From Nitrospinaceae bacterium (GTDB lineage Bacteria > Nitrospinota > Nitrospinia > Nitrospinales > VA-1), in NCBI GenBank assembly GCA_029261695.1, contig JAJDAV010000039.1:1-55805 (forward strand): a stretch of DNA of 55,805 nt. The letters are read 5' to 3'. Of the stretch, positions 1 to 10,199 are shown piece after piece (position 1 is the first letter of the stretch; each line of letters begins with the position of its first letter). The translations under genes were made by a program, and so were the position numbers. Below the pieces are notes generated by a model, which made no database searches, was not told where the DNA came from, and saw nothing but the letters and a program-made list of their open reading frames with translations.

Positions 1-186
1 ATTGTGATTCGACATGGGTGTCGACAGGATATGCGGTTTTAAATTTGGGTGAGTGTATGGATAAGGCTCAACGGCTAAGTAATGCACTTCCCAGCCTTGG
101 TCAAGAAAGGCTTCAATTTTGAATCGTAACCGTCGGCAAAAACCTCCAGGCTTATGTTTATAGTAAACGGTCAGGACGCGAAGCAT
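1..186 (-). CDS. Partial CDS (N-terminal part only), probable glycosyltransferase
   Basis: Reverse-strand frame opens at CAT 184-186 and stays open to the window edge: MLRVLTVYYKHKPGGFCRRLRFKIEAFLDQGWEVHYLAVEPYPYTHPNLKPHIL... It abuts the stop of the downstream glycosyltransferase; N-terminus resembles GT-B enzymes. Confidence 0.6.
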   Translation of the reverse strand, partial: MLRVLTVYYKHKPGGFCRRLRFKIEAFLDQGWEVHYLAVEPYPYTHPNLKPHILSTPMSNHN

Positions 187-1401
187 TTATTTCATAGTTG
201 AGGAATGAAGCTGTTGATAAATGGATAGCAGTTTTTCTGCCTGTATCTTCCAACTGCCAAATTCATTGCGTATTCTTTTTACTGCGTTTTTCCCAAGTTG
301 TTCCTGCTGGTCTTGATTTTGAATCAAAAAATTTAATTTTTCAGCCAATTCTTCTTTTGAATTGGATTCAAATAGAAGGCCTTCAATATTATCCTGAATA
401 AGTTCGGGAATTCCCCCAACGTTTGATGCTATCACGGGTAAGCCGCATCCCATAGCTTCTAATAGAGCATTTGGTGTACCTTCGCTTAAACTTGATAACA
501 CAAAAATATCGGCTGCATTCAACCATTGAGAAAGAGAATTATGTTCTTTGAATCCCAGTAAGAAAATTTTTTGCGCTAACCCTTTTTGTCTAATCTGTTT
601 GTCCAGGTTTTGTTTTTCCTCACCCTCTCCAATGATGTACAAATTCCAAGTTGGATTGGATTCAGACAATTTGCTAAAAGCATCGATGAGCAATGAATGG
701 TTTTTTGTTCTATTCAGGCTGCCTACAGAAAGAATAATCTTGTGATCTACATTTAACCCTAAGCTATTCTTGGCTTCAAGGGAGTCCTGAGGTTTGAAAA
801 GATTTAGATTCACTCCATTGCGTATCAAAAATGTTTTTTCGGGATTGAACCCTCGAGATATTAAATACGACTTTAAACTGATGTCCTCGCAAATGATGGC
901 ATCTGCTGTATTTAGAACAGATAAAATGATTTTTGATAATATGGGAACTCGTGCAATAAGTTTATCAGAACCCCACAGGGTGATGACTACAGGTCTGGGT
1001 TTAATTAATCGAACCATTAGAGCTATGATTCCCGAAGCTGACCAGAATGCATGTATTATCTGAGTTTTACGAGCAGACCTTAATGCAGCAAAGAAAAAAT
1101 TAATTAATAAAAATGGAAGTTGAAACCAAACTAACAATCGCGGTTGGGTGATTATTCCCGATCCATAAGCCAGTTTTTGCCAAGCCCTTGGATAGAAATA
1201 AGGAAATCGAACAGTATCAAACTTTTCAGGAAGCGGGCGAGAGACAGGATCATCTGGAGCGACGACTTCTAATTTAATCCCCAGATTGGTTAACTCCTGG
1301 GCATAGTGAAGTACAAAGTTGCCAGCGAAATCTCCCTCAAAACGAGGGAATGAAGTGCTCAGGAAGCTGATATTAACTGGACCACTTTGTTTCATAGTCA
1401 A
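187..1401 (-). CDS. Glycosyltransferase family 4 (GT-B) protein
   Basis: 404 aa; ILSVGSLNRTKNHSLLIDAF, FVLSSLSEGTPNALLEAMGCGLPVIASNVGGIPELI motifs typical of GT4. Confidence 0.92.
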   Translation of the reverse strand: MTMKQSGPVNISFLSTSFPRFEGDFAGNFVLHYAQELTNLGIKLEVVAPDDPVSRPLPEKFDTVRFPYFYPRAWQKLAYGSGIITQPRLLVWFQLPFLLINFFFAALRSARKTQIIHAFWSASGIIALMVRLIKPRPVVITLWGSDKLIARVPILSKIILSVLNTADAIICEDISLKSYLISRGFNPEKTFLIRNGVNLNLFKPQDSLEAKNSLGLNVDHKIILSVGSLNRTKNHSLLIDAFSKLSESNPTWNLYIIGEGEEKQNLDKQIRQKGLAQKIFLLGFKEHNSLSQWLNAADIFVLSSLSEGTPNALLEAMGCGLPVIASNVGGIPELIQDNIEGLLFESNSKEELAEKLNFLIQNQDQQEQLGKNAVKRIRNEFGSWKIQAEKLLSIYQQLHSSTMK

Positions 1402-1433
1402 ATCATACCAGTAATTCTGACTAATTTTTCTTC

Positions 1434-1613
1434 TTACAACTTTACTATTAAGGATTTCGCTAAAATAAGATGTTTCAAACGGCCCTTCTTTGTCGAAGTA
1501 TCAAGAGCATTCTTATTTTTTTGCAGCTCATCCTTATTGATTTTCCTATCGCCAAAGGCTTTTTTTAGATAGGACACAACCTCTTCTTTGCCATTCTCTG
1601 AGATATCAAACAT
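1434..1613 (-). CDS. Small hypothetical protein (59 aa)
   Basis: MFDISENGKEEVVSYLKKAFGDRKINKDELQKNKNALDTSTKK...; start at CAT 1611-1613 preceded by GAGG with about 6-nt spacing on the minus strand. Confidence 0.5.
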   Translation of the reverse strand: MFDISENGKEEVVSYLKKAFGDRKINKDELQKNKNALDTSTKKGRLKHLILAKSLIVKL

Positions 1614-1643
1614 AATTGACCTCAATTTGGTTCAAAAATCCCC

Positions 1644-1670
1644 TTTTTCTCTCGAGAATCGAGAGAAAAA
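1644..1670. repeat. Perfect 12-bp inverted repeat with 3-nt spacer (TTTTTCTCTCGA-GAA-TCGAGAGAAAAA)
   Basis: Read directly from sequence; intergenic. Confidence 0.85.
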
Positions 1671-1848
1671 CCCAGAACCCTTAATTTTTATTTTTGGAAA
1701 TATTTGTCTATTATCCACATATCTCCTTATTTGTCAATAAGTTAAATGGGGTGATAAGGCTGCTTTTGTTACTATTTGGTATTTAAGGCAATAAAAGGTA
1801 GAATTTAACCTTTGATTTTTAGATTTAATTTCAACTGGGAGATATGAA

Positions 1849-1941
1849 ATGAGTTTAAGTTTGGCAATATCAGTTGGGCTAGGCGGCGTGATTGCATTTA
1901 CTGTTATTTATTATTTTGTTACAGAGTGGAACGCTGATTAG
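1849..1941 (+). CDS. Putative 30-aa single-pass membrane microprotein
   Basis: ATG..TAG encodes MSLSLAISVGLGGVIAFTVIYYFVTEWNAD; preceded by GGGAGATATGAA (SD-like GGGAG). Below the length cutoff of the ORF track. Confidence 0.55.
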   Translation: MSLSLAISVGLGGVIAFTVIYYFVTEWNAD

Positions 1942-1952
1942 AAAAAACGTAG

Positions 1953-2231
1953 TTAGTTTGTGGCAGGTTGAATTATTAGTGCGAATTCTTTATTTACAAG
2001 TGACTCTTTTTTCTTTTTAGGCCATTTTTTTATAGCAGCCTCGTTTTTTAATGCTTGTGATCGGCTACCGATCTTTTTATGGAATACCAATTTTAGAGGC
2101 CCCTTTCCTCTTAAAAATTTAGCAGACTTGGTTCCCCCTTCTTGGTGCTCCTTGAATCTTCTTTTAACATCTTGCGTTATACCTGTATAAAGAAATCCCT
2201 CTCTGGTTCTTATTAAATATAAGTACCACAT
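1953..2231 (-). CDS. GIY-YIG nuclease family protein (UPF0213/YhbQ-like)
   Basis: [50 protein letters not shown]; canonical short GIY-YIG domain. Confidence 0.9.
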   Translation of the reverse strand: MWYLYLIRTREGFLYTGITQDVKRRFKEHQEGGTKSAKFLRGKGPLKLVFHKKIGSRSQALKNEAAIKKWPKKKKESLVNKEFALIIQPATN

Positions 2232-2236
2232 ACTTT

Positions 2237-3382
2237 TTAGAGCTTATTGGGTTTAAACATCGGTAGGAAATCGGAGAGCCCTTCTTCTTCAAATTTTTCA
2301 ACGGGAACAAACCTTAGTGAAGCGGAATTAATGCAGTACCTTTTACCCGTGGGTTTGGGGCCATCGTTAAAAAGGTGACCTAAATGGGAATCCGCATTTA
2401 CCGATCTAACCTCGACTCGGGTCATGTTGTAAGAAGTGTCAGTGTGGTTGACTACATTTTCAGGAACCAGAGGCCTTGTAAAAGAGGGCCAACCTGTCCC
2501 TGATTTAAATTTATCCTTGGAACTGAACAAAGGTTCGCCGGAAACAATATCAACATAAATGCCGGCCCGTTTATTGTCCCAATATTTATTCTTATACGGT
2601 GGCTCTGTACCATTTTTCTGAGTAACGTAGTATTGCAGCTTGCTAAGCTTTTTTATGGACTGACTCTTATCTGCAACTCTAATAATTTGGGGCGATTCTA
2701 ATCTATCCCTATATGATATTTTGTATTCTTTATCATCTCCCCAAATTTTATTTATATATTCGTCACGGCCAGAACCTGCACGGTAAATTTTGTAGCGTAT
2801 ATAACTTTTCTTGAAAAAATCTTGGTGATACTCTTCAGCCCTGTAAAAAGGGGATGCGGCAGCTATTGGAGTGATGATTGTTTTTTTGAAACGACCACTT
2901 TTCACTAATTTGATTTTAGAGTCTTCAGCGATTTCTTTTTGCTCCTCGCTTGTGTAAAAAATCCCTGTTCGGTACTGCGCTCCGCGATCAACAAACTGAC
3001 CGCCATCGTCAGTGGGATTAATATTCCGCCAAAAAACTTCGAGAATGTCTGAGTAAGAAATTTTTTCAGGATCAAAATGTATTTCAACGGCTTCTAAATG
3101 CTGGGTCTGACCCGATGCCACTTTTTTGTAAACAGCATTTTTCTTTTCTCCTCCGGTGTAACCGGAAATCGCCTGTGAAACCCCCGGCAGATCTTCAAAC
3201 GGGTGTTCCATGCACCAGAAGCAACCCCCTGCAAGAATGGCTATTTCTTCATTTCCGTTCGTGCTTTTAGCATGGATGATTTCTGGCTGCTTATATGAAA
3301 CATTGTTTGTATTCTCAGGTAAAAACTTAGTGAGAAGAAAAACGCTGATAAATAATATAAATGCTGCGTATAGTTTATTCAT
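2237..3382 (-). CDS. msrAB: Exported bifunctional methionine sulfoxide reductase MsrA-MsrB
   Basis: N-terminal hydrophobic segment; MsrA motif [17 protein letters not shown]; MsrB motifs [12 protein letters not shown] and [11 protein letters not shown]. Confidence 0.95.
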   Translation of the reverse strand: MNKLYAAFILFISVFLLTKFLPENTNNVSYKQPEIIHAKSTNGNEEIAILAGGCFWCMEHPFEDLPGVSQAISGYTGGEKKNAVYKKVASGQTQHLEAVEIHFDPEKISYSDILEVFWRNINPTDDGGQFVDRGAQYRTGIFYTSEEQKEIAEDSKIKLVKSGRFKKTIITPIAAASPFYRAEEYHQDFFKKSYIRYKIYRAGSGRDEYINKIWGDDKEYKISYRDRLESPQIIRVADKSQSIKKLSKLQYYVTQKNGTEPPYKNKYWDNKRAGIYVDIVSGEPLFSSKDKFKSGTGWPSFTRPLVPENVVNHTDTSYNMTRVEVRSVNADSHLGHLFNDGPKPTGKRYCINSASLRFVPVEKFEEEGLSDFLPMFKPNKL

Positions 3383-3521
3383 TATTTTAGTCCTTTTTCA
3401 GATTGCCCCAGCAAAAATTTAAAGTACTTTGATGATAACAGAACTTTAATATGTCTGCATCTAAGTCGCACTGAGGGTTTAAGGCTTACAAAATAAATAG
3501 TGAGATTAGGGAGTTTTTAAA

Positions 3522-4217
3522 TTATTTGTTTTTGGGGCTATAGGAGGCGGCAGAGTTTAGGGCTTTATTTTTGGGTAATTGAGGTTGAATCTGCATAGCT
3601 GTTTGTAAAGGATGTATGGCTTTGTTGAACCGTCCCAATTTCATATAAATTTGCCCCAATGCATAATGCGCTTCTGCATTAGAAGGAGAAAGCCGAATGG
3701 TTTCTTGAATTGATACCAATGCTTCTTTGTAGCGATTAGTTAGAAAATACGATAAAGCTAGAAAATAGTGTGCTTCCTGATAATCGGGGTCGAGCTTGAT
3801 AGTCTTTTTATAATATTGGCTGGCTTCCTGATGTCTTTTGTTGGCGGCGTATGCAAGGGCAAGTTTGAAATTGGCTTCTGCCATATTCGGATCCAATCGA
3901 ACAGTTGCCTGCAACTGCTTTAACTTTTCCGGATGCCGTCCAACAGCACCATACGCAAGTGCTAAATGGAAATGGGTCTTTGAGTTGTTTTCTCTAAGCA
4001 TTAAAGATTTTTCAAGAGGATCAATAGCCTCCTGGTACAACTCTTTTTTCAAATACACTAATCCCAACTCAGAAAGTAATTCAGGGTCTGCTGGATTCTT
4101 TTCGAGAGCAAATTGTAATGCCGTTATCGATTTTTCTTCTTTGGAATCTTGAGAAAATGAAGAGGTAGCTACGAATAGAAGGGTCAGACTTGTGAGTAAA
4201 ATAATGGTTTTTTTCAC
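3522..4217 (-). CDS. Secreted tetratricopeptide-repeat protein
   Basis: Signal peptide MKKTIILLTSLTLLFVATSSFSQ; several tandem TPR units (AEAHYALGQIYMKLGRFNKAI...). Confidence 0.9.
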   Translation of the reverse strand: MKKTIILLTSLTLLFVATSSFSQDSKEEKSITALQFALEKNPADPELLSELGLVYLKKELYQEAIDPLEKSLMLRENNSKTHFHLALAYGAVGRHPEKLKQLQATVRLDPNMAEANFKLALAYAANKRHQEASQYYKKTIKLDPDYQEAHYFLALSYFLTNRYKEALVSIQETIRLSPSNAEAHYALGQIYMKLGRFNKAIHPLQTAMQIQPQLPKNKALNSAASYSPKNK

Positions 4218-4544
4218 AATGGTTATCCTAAAATTATGGAAGCCATTTCCCCGAAGAATGGATGAGAAATATATCCTTTTGAATTGTTACTGTAAAGCCG
4301 GAAAGTATAAAGCTAATTGATTCAATCTGATTGAAGGGAGGGTTTTTTGAGTGCCAAATTAAAAAATAACACTGGAGCTAGGGTAGCTGATAAATCAAAG
4401 TGTTAGCAAACCTATTAATAGAATCGCAAATTTTTTAAGACTTGTAATAGTAATATTTCTTTGTATTAACGCTATTTAATCGTTTGTTTAGATTCGTGAG
4501 GAATTGAACTCATGATTTCATGAAATGAACGAAGGCTTGGCAAT

Positions 4545-5801
4545 TTATTTATCCTGGCTTTTGATAAAACTGAAAATGTCATCCACCATACTTTGGAATT
4601 CCGGATTGAAAGTTAACCGCCTGACGGGGTTTCCTTTATTCTTGTCAGATTTTTCTCCATATTTTACTTTTGAATTTATATTAATTTCTTGTTTACAGAT
4701 TTTTAACTTATCGGCGCTGGATGAATAGGCCAGGCAATTTTTATATTCTCCATTTTTGCCGTAATAACTATTGGATGGATCTATAGGTATGGATAAATGA
4801 GCGTAGTTTAAGACGCCAAGAAATTTATCATCAATTTTTTGATGTTTAATTTGTCCCCCTGTGCAGCTTTTAATATCGTTTTCATTAGTTGTTTCTACGC
4901 CGGTGTACCAAAGTAATTTGTTTTTATTATTTTTGGTGTGGTTGCAGAAAAAATCTTTTGCCAGGTATGGGTCTACTGTGGCATCTGCGGAACTGAGGGC
5001 CATATAAATAGGGATTGTGATGGGTGGATTATCGGTTGCAAGCTGGCGTAGCTCCTTGGCCAAATAGTGGAATTGGGCGCCGGCGTTAGCGGGAAAAGAT
5101 TCGTATTTAACCTTATCCTCGTCTGGTAATAAGTCCAACCAACCCGCTTTGGGAATAAGCTTGCCTATGCTCCCAATGAATCCCGCAACAAAGCCTAGGG
5201 AAGTATTTTCTTTAATACCTGGAGAAAGTAAAATCAGACCTTTTATGCTTTTCGGATTCTTTTTCCGTATCACATGGTGCAGGGCTAGTGAGGCACCCGT
5301 TGAAAAGCCTGCAATATATAGATTGTCGACTATTCCACTAAAGCTATCTATTCCAGAATCTATTGCTTCGATCCATTGAGTGTATTTAATGTTTAATAGG
5401 TCACCGGGGACAGTGCCGTGACCGGGTAAAAGGATTGATCTAACCCAAAAGCAGTTTTCTTGAAAATTTTTGCCAAGGTCCCGCATGAGAAATGGAGAAT
5501 CGGTCAATCCGTGGATTAATAAGACTCCTCTAGAAGAATTTGAATCACCACAATTTTCCTGATTGGGTTGGTATTCGAAGGGCAAGCGGGCATCAATCCA
5601 TTTTTGCTTAAGGTCTCCCTTCGTTGCTTTTTTAACAATTTTTTCAGTCTCAGCTATATAAGTAGAAAAATTTTTGTTTGGAATTGGGGTTTTAAATCCC
5701 GAGGGGATATGCCGTGTTTCCAAGCTTCCACTGCATCCGAATAAACCCAGCGCTAAGAACTGAATCAATATAAATTTGGAAAAACTAAATTGAATAGCCA
5801 T
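4545..5801 (-). CDS. Alpha/beta-hydrolase fold lipoprotein
   Basis: Lipobox-like LGLFGC; GVLLIHGLTDSPF oxyanion region; nucleophile elbow GFSTG. Confidence 0.85.
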   Translation of the reverse strand: MAIQFSFSKFILIQFLALGLFGCSGSLETRHIPSGFKTPIPNKNFSTYIAETEKIVKKATKGDLKQKWIDARLPFEYQPNQENCGDSNSSRGVLLIHGLTDSPFLMRDLGKNFQENCFWVRSILLPGHGTVPGDLLNIKYTQWIEAIDSGIDSFSGIVDNLYIAGFSTGASLALHHVIRKKNPKSIKGLILLSPGIKENTSLGFVAGFIGSIGKLIPKAGWLDLLPDEDKVKYESFPANAGAQFHYLAKELRQLATDNPPITIPIYMALSSADATVDPYLAKDFFCNHTKNNKNKLLWYTGVETTNENDIKSCTGGQIKHQKIDDKFLGVLNYAHLSIPIDPSNSYYGKNGEYKNCLAYSSSADKLKICKQEININSKVKYGEKSDKNKGNPVRRLTFNPEFQSMVDDIFSFIKSQDK

Positions 5802-5834
5802 TAATTTTCCTTGTATTTCTCTGCTTCGAAAATT

Positions 5835-7841
5835 TCATTGATGGGCGTGACAACGAACAAAACATTTTTTATCGCCCGATACTTCTGGATATTGTGTGGT
5901 ACATTTTTTTGCCAACGAAGACCCCGGTTCTTCATTAAGGTAAATAGGGCAACGCGGATGAAAATGACAAGCTGCTGGTGGGTTGAGAGGGGAGGGGACA
6001 TCACCTGTCAAAGGCTCAAAGGGTTTCTGTTCCCCTAAATCAGGTACGGACTTCAGTAGGGATCGAGTATATGGGTGTTTGGGGTTATTAAATACTTCCT
6101 CTACATCGCCTTGCTCTACAATTTTTCCAAGATACATTATTGCAATAATGTCAGCCAGGTATCTTACTACGCTTAAATTGTGGCTGATAAATAAATAGGT
6201 GAGATTTCGCTTTTCCTGCAATTCTTTGAGTAAATTTAGTACTTGTGCTTGTACCGATACATCCAAAGCGCTGGTAGGCTCGTCTAACACAAGAAACTCG
6301 GGTTCAAGAATCAGTGCTCTTGCTATGGCAATGCGCTGGCGTTGTCCTCCTGAAAACTCATGTGGGTAACGTTCCAATACCGAAGTGTTCAAACCCACTT
6401 CTTCCATGACGCGGGAAATTTTTTCCGTCCATTCCTCCTGTGATAAATCTGGCTGGTGGACTTCCAAGCCCTCAGAAATAATCCCTTCAAGGGTCATTCT
6501 AGGTTGCAAGGAACCAAATGGATCTTGAAACACCATTTGCATATGTTTACGAAAACTTTTGAGATCATTCCCGTTTAATTGCATTACATCTCGACCTGAA
6601 AAAATTACTTCTCCCTTTGCATGAGAGTTTAATTTTAAAATCGATTCTCCCAAGGTAGTTTTCCCGCAACCCGATTCGCCTACTAATGCAACCGTTGACC
6701 CTTTAGGTATTTCCAGATCAACATGATCTACGGCGCGGATGTGGGCAACCGTCCGTAAGAAAACGCCTTTTCGAACTGGGAAAAAGGTGCTCAGGTTTTT
6801 GATGGAAATTAGAGACTCATTGCCTATAGCGCGTTTGTTAATGGGTGTTTTTTGATTGTTTATATCCCATTTAGAATTGTTTTCTTTGTCCAACAAGTGA
6901 CAGGTTACTTTGTGACCTTCTGTTACAGTATGGGCAAGGCTTTCTTCAACGCATACATCCATCACAGCTGGGCAACGATCGGCAAAACGACACCCTTCTT
7001 TATATTCTGTGGCCGAGGGAACGATGCCGGGTATGGTGTCTAAAACGAAAGTGGGTTTTTCAAGTTTGGGGATAGAGCTGAAAAGAAGTTTTGTGTAGGG
7101 GTGGGACATGTTACTAAAAATCTCTTCACGTTTACCGTATTCGGCAACACGGCCTCCATACATAATGCAAATATCATCGGCCATCTGATTTACAATTCCC
7201 ATATCATGAGTGATGAGCAATATGGCCATGCCCGTTTGTTTTTGCAAATCACTCATCAGTCGCAATACCTGAGCTTGAATCGTTACGTCCAGCGCGGTGG
7301 TTGGTTCATCCGCAATCAGGAGTTTTGGCTCGCATGCAAGAGCCATTGCGATCATTACTCTCTGCTTCATGCCTCCTGATAATTGATGTGGGTAGTCATC
7401 GACTCGCTTATGCGGATCAGGAATTCCTACCCTGTCTAATAATTCAATGGCTCGGCTACGACAGTTCCCCTCTGCAATTTTTAGATGCTGCTTTAGAGGC
7501 TCTTGTAATTGGTCTCCAATTCGAAAAAGAGGATTGAGAGAAGTCATCGGCTCTTGAAAAATCATGGCAATGTCATTGCCACGAAGATTGCGCATTTCGT
7601 CATCATTTAAATTCGCAAGATCCTGTCCTTCGAAAAATATACTTCCTGAAGGATGATACCCATTTTCTGCAATCAACTTGATGATGGAAAAAGCCGTCTG
7701 TGTTTTTCCACAACCGGATTCCCCTACAAGTGCAAGGGTTTTTCCCTGCTGCAGATCAAATGAAACTCCATCAACAGCACGTGCAATTCTCCCAGGGCCT
7801 GCGTGAAAATGAGTCGCTAGATTCTTAACTGATAGAAGCAT
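5835..7841 (-). CDS. yejF: Peptide ABC transporter, duplicated ATP-binding protein (YejF type)
   Basis: Two complete ABC domains, each with Walker A (GESGCGKT) and signature ([16 protein letters not shown]); 668 aa. Confidence 0.93.
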   Translation of the reverse strand: MLLSVKNLATHFHAGPGRIARAVDGVSFDLQQGKTLALVGESGCGKTQTAFSIIKLIAENGYHPSGSIFFEGQDLANLNDDEMRNLRGNDIAMIFQEPMTSLNPLFRIGDQLQEPLKQHLKIAEGNCRSRAIELLDRVGIPDPHKRVDDYPHQLSGGMKQRVMIAMALACEPKLLIADEPTTALDVTIQAQVLRLMSDLQKQTGMAILLITHDMGIVNQMADDICIMYGGRVAEYGKREEIFSNMSHPYTKLLFSSIPKLEKPTFVLDTIPGIVPSATEYKEGCRFADRCPAVMDVCVEESLAHTVTEGHKVTCHLLDKENNSKWDINNQKTPINKRAIGNESLISIKNLSTFFPVRKGVFLRTVAHIRAVDHVDLEIPKGSTVALVGESGCGKTTLGESILKLNSHAKGEVIFSGRDVMQLNGNDLKSFRKHMQMVFQDPFGSLQPRMTLEGIISEGLEVHQPDLSQEEWTEKISRVMEEVGLNTSVLERYPHEFSGGQRQRIAIARALILEPEFLVLDEPTSALDVSVQAQVLNLLKELQEKRNLTYLFISHNLSVVRYLADIIAIMYLGKIVEQGDVEEVFNNPKHPYTRSLLKSVPDLGEQKPFEPLTGDVPSPLNPPAACHFHPRCPIYLNEEPGSSLAKKCTTQYPEVSGDKKCFVRCHAHQ

Positions 7842-7846
7842 TATAT

Positions 7847-9052
7847 TTAAAGAGTCTTTCTTGGGTCAAAAGCGTTCCGCACACCTTCTCCTACAAATGT
7901 GAGTAGGGTGATCGTAAAACTCAGAGTTATAAATGTGGGGAGGAGTATCCATATTGCATGCAAATTATTTTTTCCTTGAGCAAGTAGCTCGCCCAGACTT
8001 GGGGCTGGGCTTGGAACTCCCAGGTTGAGAAAGTCCAGGCTAACCAGTGCTAAAATTCCTGCCGTAACCTCGAAGGGGAAAAAAGTGACTACGGGTGTCA
8101 GAGCATTGGGAAGAATATGTCGGCGCATAATTTTAAAATTAGAAACACCAAGACTTTTTGCAGCTTTCACAAACTCATAGTTTCGAATTTTTAAAAACTC
8201 AGCGCGTATATATGCGGCTATACTCATCCATGCCGTAAGATTTAATATTAGAAAAAGTAATAAGGCCGATGGTACAAGAAAAGAACTGAGTATGATTAAA
8301 ATATAAAGTCGTGGTATGGAACCCCAAATTTCAGTTAACCTCTGTCCCGACAAATCCACCCAGCCGCCAAAGAATCCCTGTGTTCCTCCAATCAGGCATC
8401 CTATTAAAGTTCCTGTTATAGCCAATGAAACTCCGAAGACCATAGATATTCTGAAACCATAAATTAACCGGGCTAATACATCACGCCCTCGATCATCGGT
8501 TCCTAAATAATGTCCATCAGCCCAGGAAGATTGATTTATCCCTTCACCATCGTGTGTTTTTGTCTCATAAGGGGCAGCCAGAACAACATTTCCTGTAATG
8601 GATTCGGTGGGGATATATTTGTAATCGTAACGAACCGGAGGCCAGAGCATCCAGTAATCTCGGGGAGAATTCTTAACGACATCGGGTATTGGTTCAACAC
8701 TTGGGGTTGGCTCTTCATCCTCATCTTCAAAGTCTCCCATATCTAATCCAAGCCCAGACCCTTCCGAGTCAATTGTGGTTGCGATGCCCCCTAACAAATC
8801 AGTAAAACCTCGAGATTTGTAATCAGGCTCACTGGGCAGACTGCCGCCAAAATCTTTTTCACTATAAGTGACAGCTATAGGGAAGTAGGGTTTGCCCTCT
8901 ACAACAATTACTAACGGTCGGACATTGCAAATCAATTCCGCGGGGAGGGATAAAACTAGAAGAGCAAACAGTATTAAAAAACTGAAATATGCTCTGCGGT
9001 CGTTTTTGAAAACACTTAGTTTTACTTTCCACTCTTTGTTCAGACGCAGCAT
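7847..9052 (-). CDS. yejE: Peptide ABC transporter permease (YejE type)
   Basis: KNDRRAYFSF...ELICNVRPL..., GTDDRGRDVLARLIYGFRIS, permease EAA region AAKSLGVSNFKIMRRHILPNAL. Start placed at MLRLNKEW (CAT 9050-9052), just after the yejB stop. Confidence 0.92.
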   Translation of the reverse strand: MLRLNKEWKVKLSVFKNDRRAYFSFLILFALLVLSLPAELICNVRPLVIVVEGKPYFPIAVTYSEKDFGGSLPSEPDYKSRGFTDLLGGIATTIDSEGSGLGLDMGDFEDEDEEPTPSVEPIPDVVKNSPRDYWMLWPPVRYDYKYIPTESITGNVVLAAPYETKTHDGEGINQSSWADGHYLGTDDRGRDVLARLIYGFRISMVFGVSLAITGTLIGCLIGGTQGFFGGWVDLSGQRLTEIWGSIPRLYILIILSSFLVPSALLLFLILNLTAWMSIAAYIRAEFLKIRNYEFVKAAKSLGVSNFKIMRRHILPNALTPVVTFFPFEVTAGILALVSLDFLNLGVPSPAPSLGELLAQGKNNLHAIWILLPTFITLSFTITLLTFVGEGVRNAFDPRKTL

Positions 9053-9053
9053 A

Positions 9054-10193
9054 TTACCCTTGGGACTCATCAAAAGAAATTCTGGGATCAATCAATACAT
9101 AAGAAAGATCGGTTAGCAATTGACCAATCAAAGCCATGAGAGAAAAAATAAACAGGGTTCCCAGAACAATCGGGTAGTCGCGCTGAATCACCGCTTGGTA
9201 AGAAAGCAGGCCTAATCCATCTAATGTAAATATTTGTTCCAGCAGGAGAGAACCCGTGAAAAACATGGCCATAAATGCTATTGGGAATCCAGTAACCAGA
9301 GGGATGAGAGAGTTTTTCAATACATGCTTAAAGTAAACCGTTTTTTCTGGCAACCCTTTGGCTCTAGCAGTGAGTACATATTGTTTGCGCATTTCTTCTA
9401 AAAAAGCATTCTTGGTCAACAAGGTTAGAGTGGCGAATCCACCAAGAACGTAACAGAATAGGGGGGCAGCCAGATGATGTAAGTAATCGATCAACTTTTC
9501 CCATAGAGACCAACTTTCGTAGCCGGGAGTTCCCGCTGATGTTAAGCCAGCAATGGGTATGAGATGCGCCACCGCCCCATCGCCCGGACCTAAAAGTACA
9601 ATTAGGAAGATGGCCAAAACAAAACCAGGCACGCTGTAACCAATAAGCACGATCAAACTGGTCCAGGTGTCAAATCGACTGCCATTTTTAATGGCTTTGG
9701 CAATGCCGAGAAGGATGCAAATGGTATAGGTTAAAAAGAAACTAGTGACCCCCAGCGAAGCAGAAACCGGGAGTTTCTCTTTTATCAAAGATAAAACAGA
9801 TTTGTTCCTATAGAAAGAATTGCCGAATTTAAAAACCAGAAACCCTTCCCAATTGTCGTAATTGAAAAGGGAATCGAATAGAGGCTCATCTTTCTTTTGG
9901 GGGGAATACCAGAGAAAGGTTCTTAGATATCTTTCCCAGAGCGGTCTGTCTAGATGATAAATTTTCTTCAGTTCTTCATAATGCTTTGGGTCCAATTCCT
10001 GTTGCTTGCTGTTCGGACCAGACATTGCGCCACCACCCGCTTCTGTTAGCGTACTCCCATGACCACTTAATAGAGATTTCATCTGATCGATGGGGCCACC
10101 AGGAACGAATTGAGTCGCAATGAAAGTGATGGTAACAATCCCGATCAAAGTGGGGAACATCAGTAGCAGACGACGGATTATATAAGCAGTCAT
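9054..10193 (-). CDS. yejB: Peptide ABC transporter permease (YejB type)
   Basis: MTAYIIRRLLLMFPTLIGIVTITFIATQFVPGGPI; EAA motif TARAKGLPEKTVYFKHVLKNSLIP. Confidence 0.93.
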   Translation of the reverse strand: MTAYIIRRLLLMFPTLIGIVTITFIATQFVPGGPIDQMKSLLSGHGSTLTEAGGGAMSGPNSKQQELDPKHYEELKKIYHLDRPLWERYLRTFLWYSPQKKDEPLFDSLFNYDNWEGFLVFKFGNSFYRNKSVLSLIKEKLPVSASLGVTSFFLTYTICILLGIAKAIKNGSRFDTWTSLIVLIGYSVPGFVLAIFLIVLLGPGDGAVAHLIPIAGLTSAGTPGYESWSLWEKLIDYLHHLAAPLFCYVLGGFATLTLLTKNAFLEEMRKQYVLTARAKGLPEKTVYFKHVLKNSLIPLVTGFPIAFMAMFFTGSLLLEQIFTLDGLGLLSYQAVIQRDYPIVLGTLFIFSLMALIGQLLTDLSYVLIDPRISFDESQG

Positions 10194-10199
10194 AGATTT

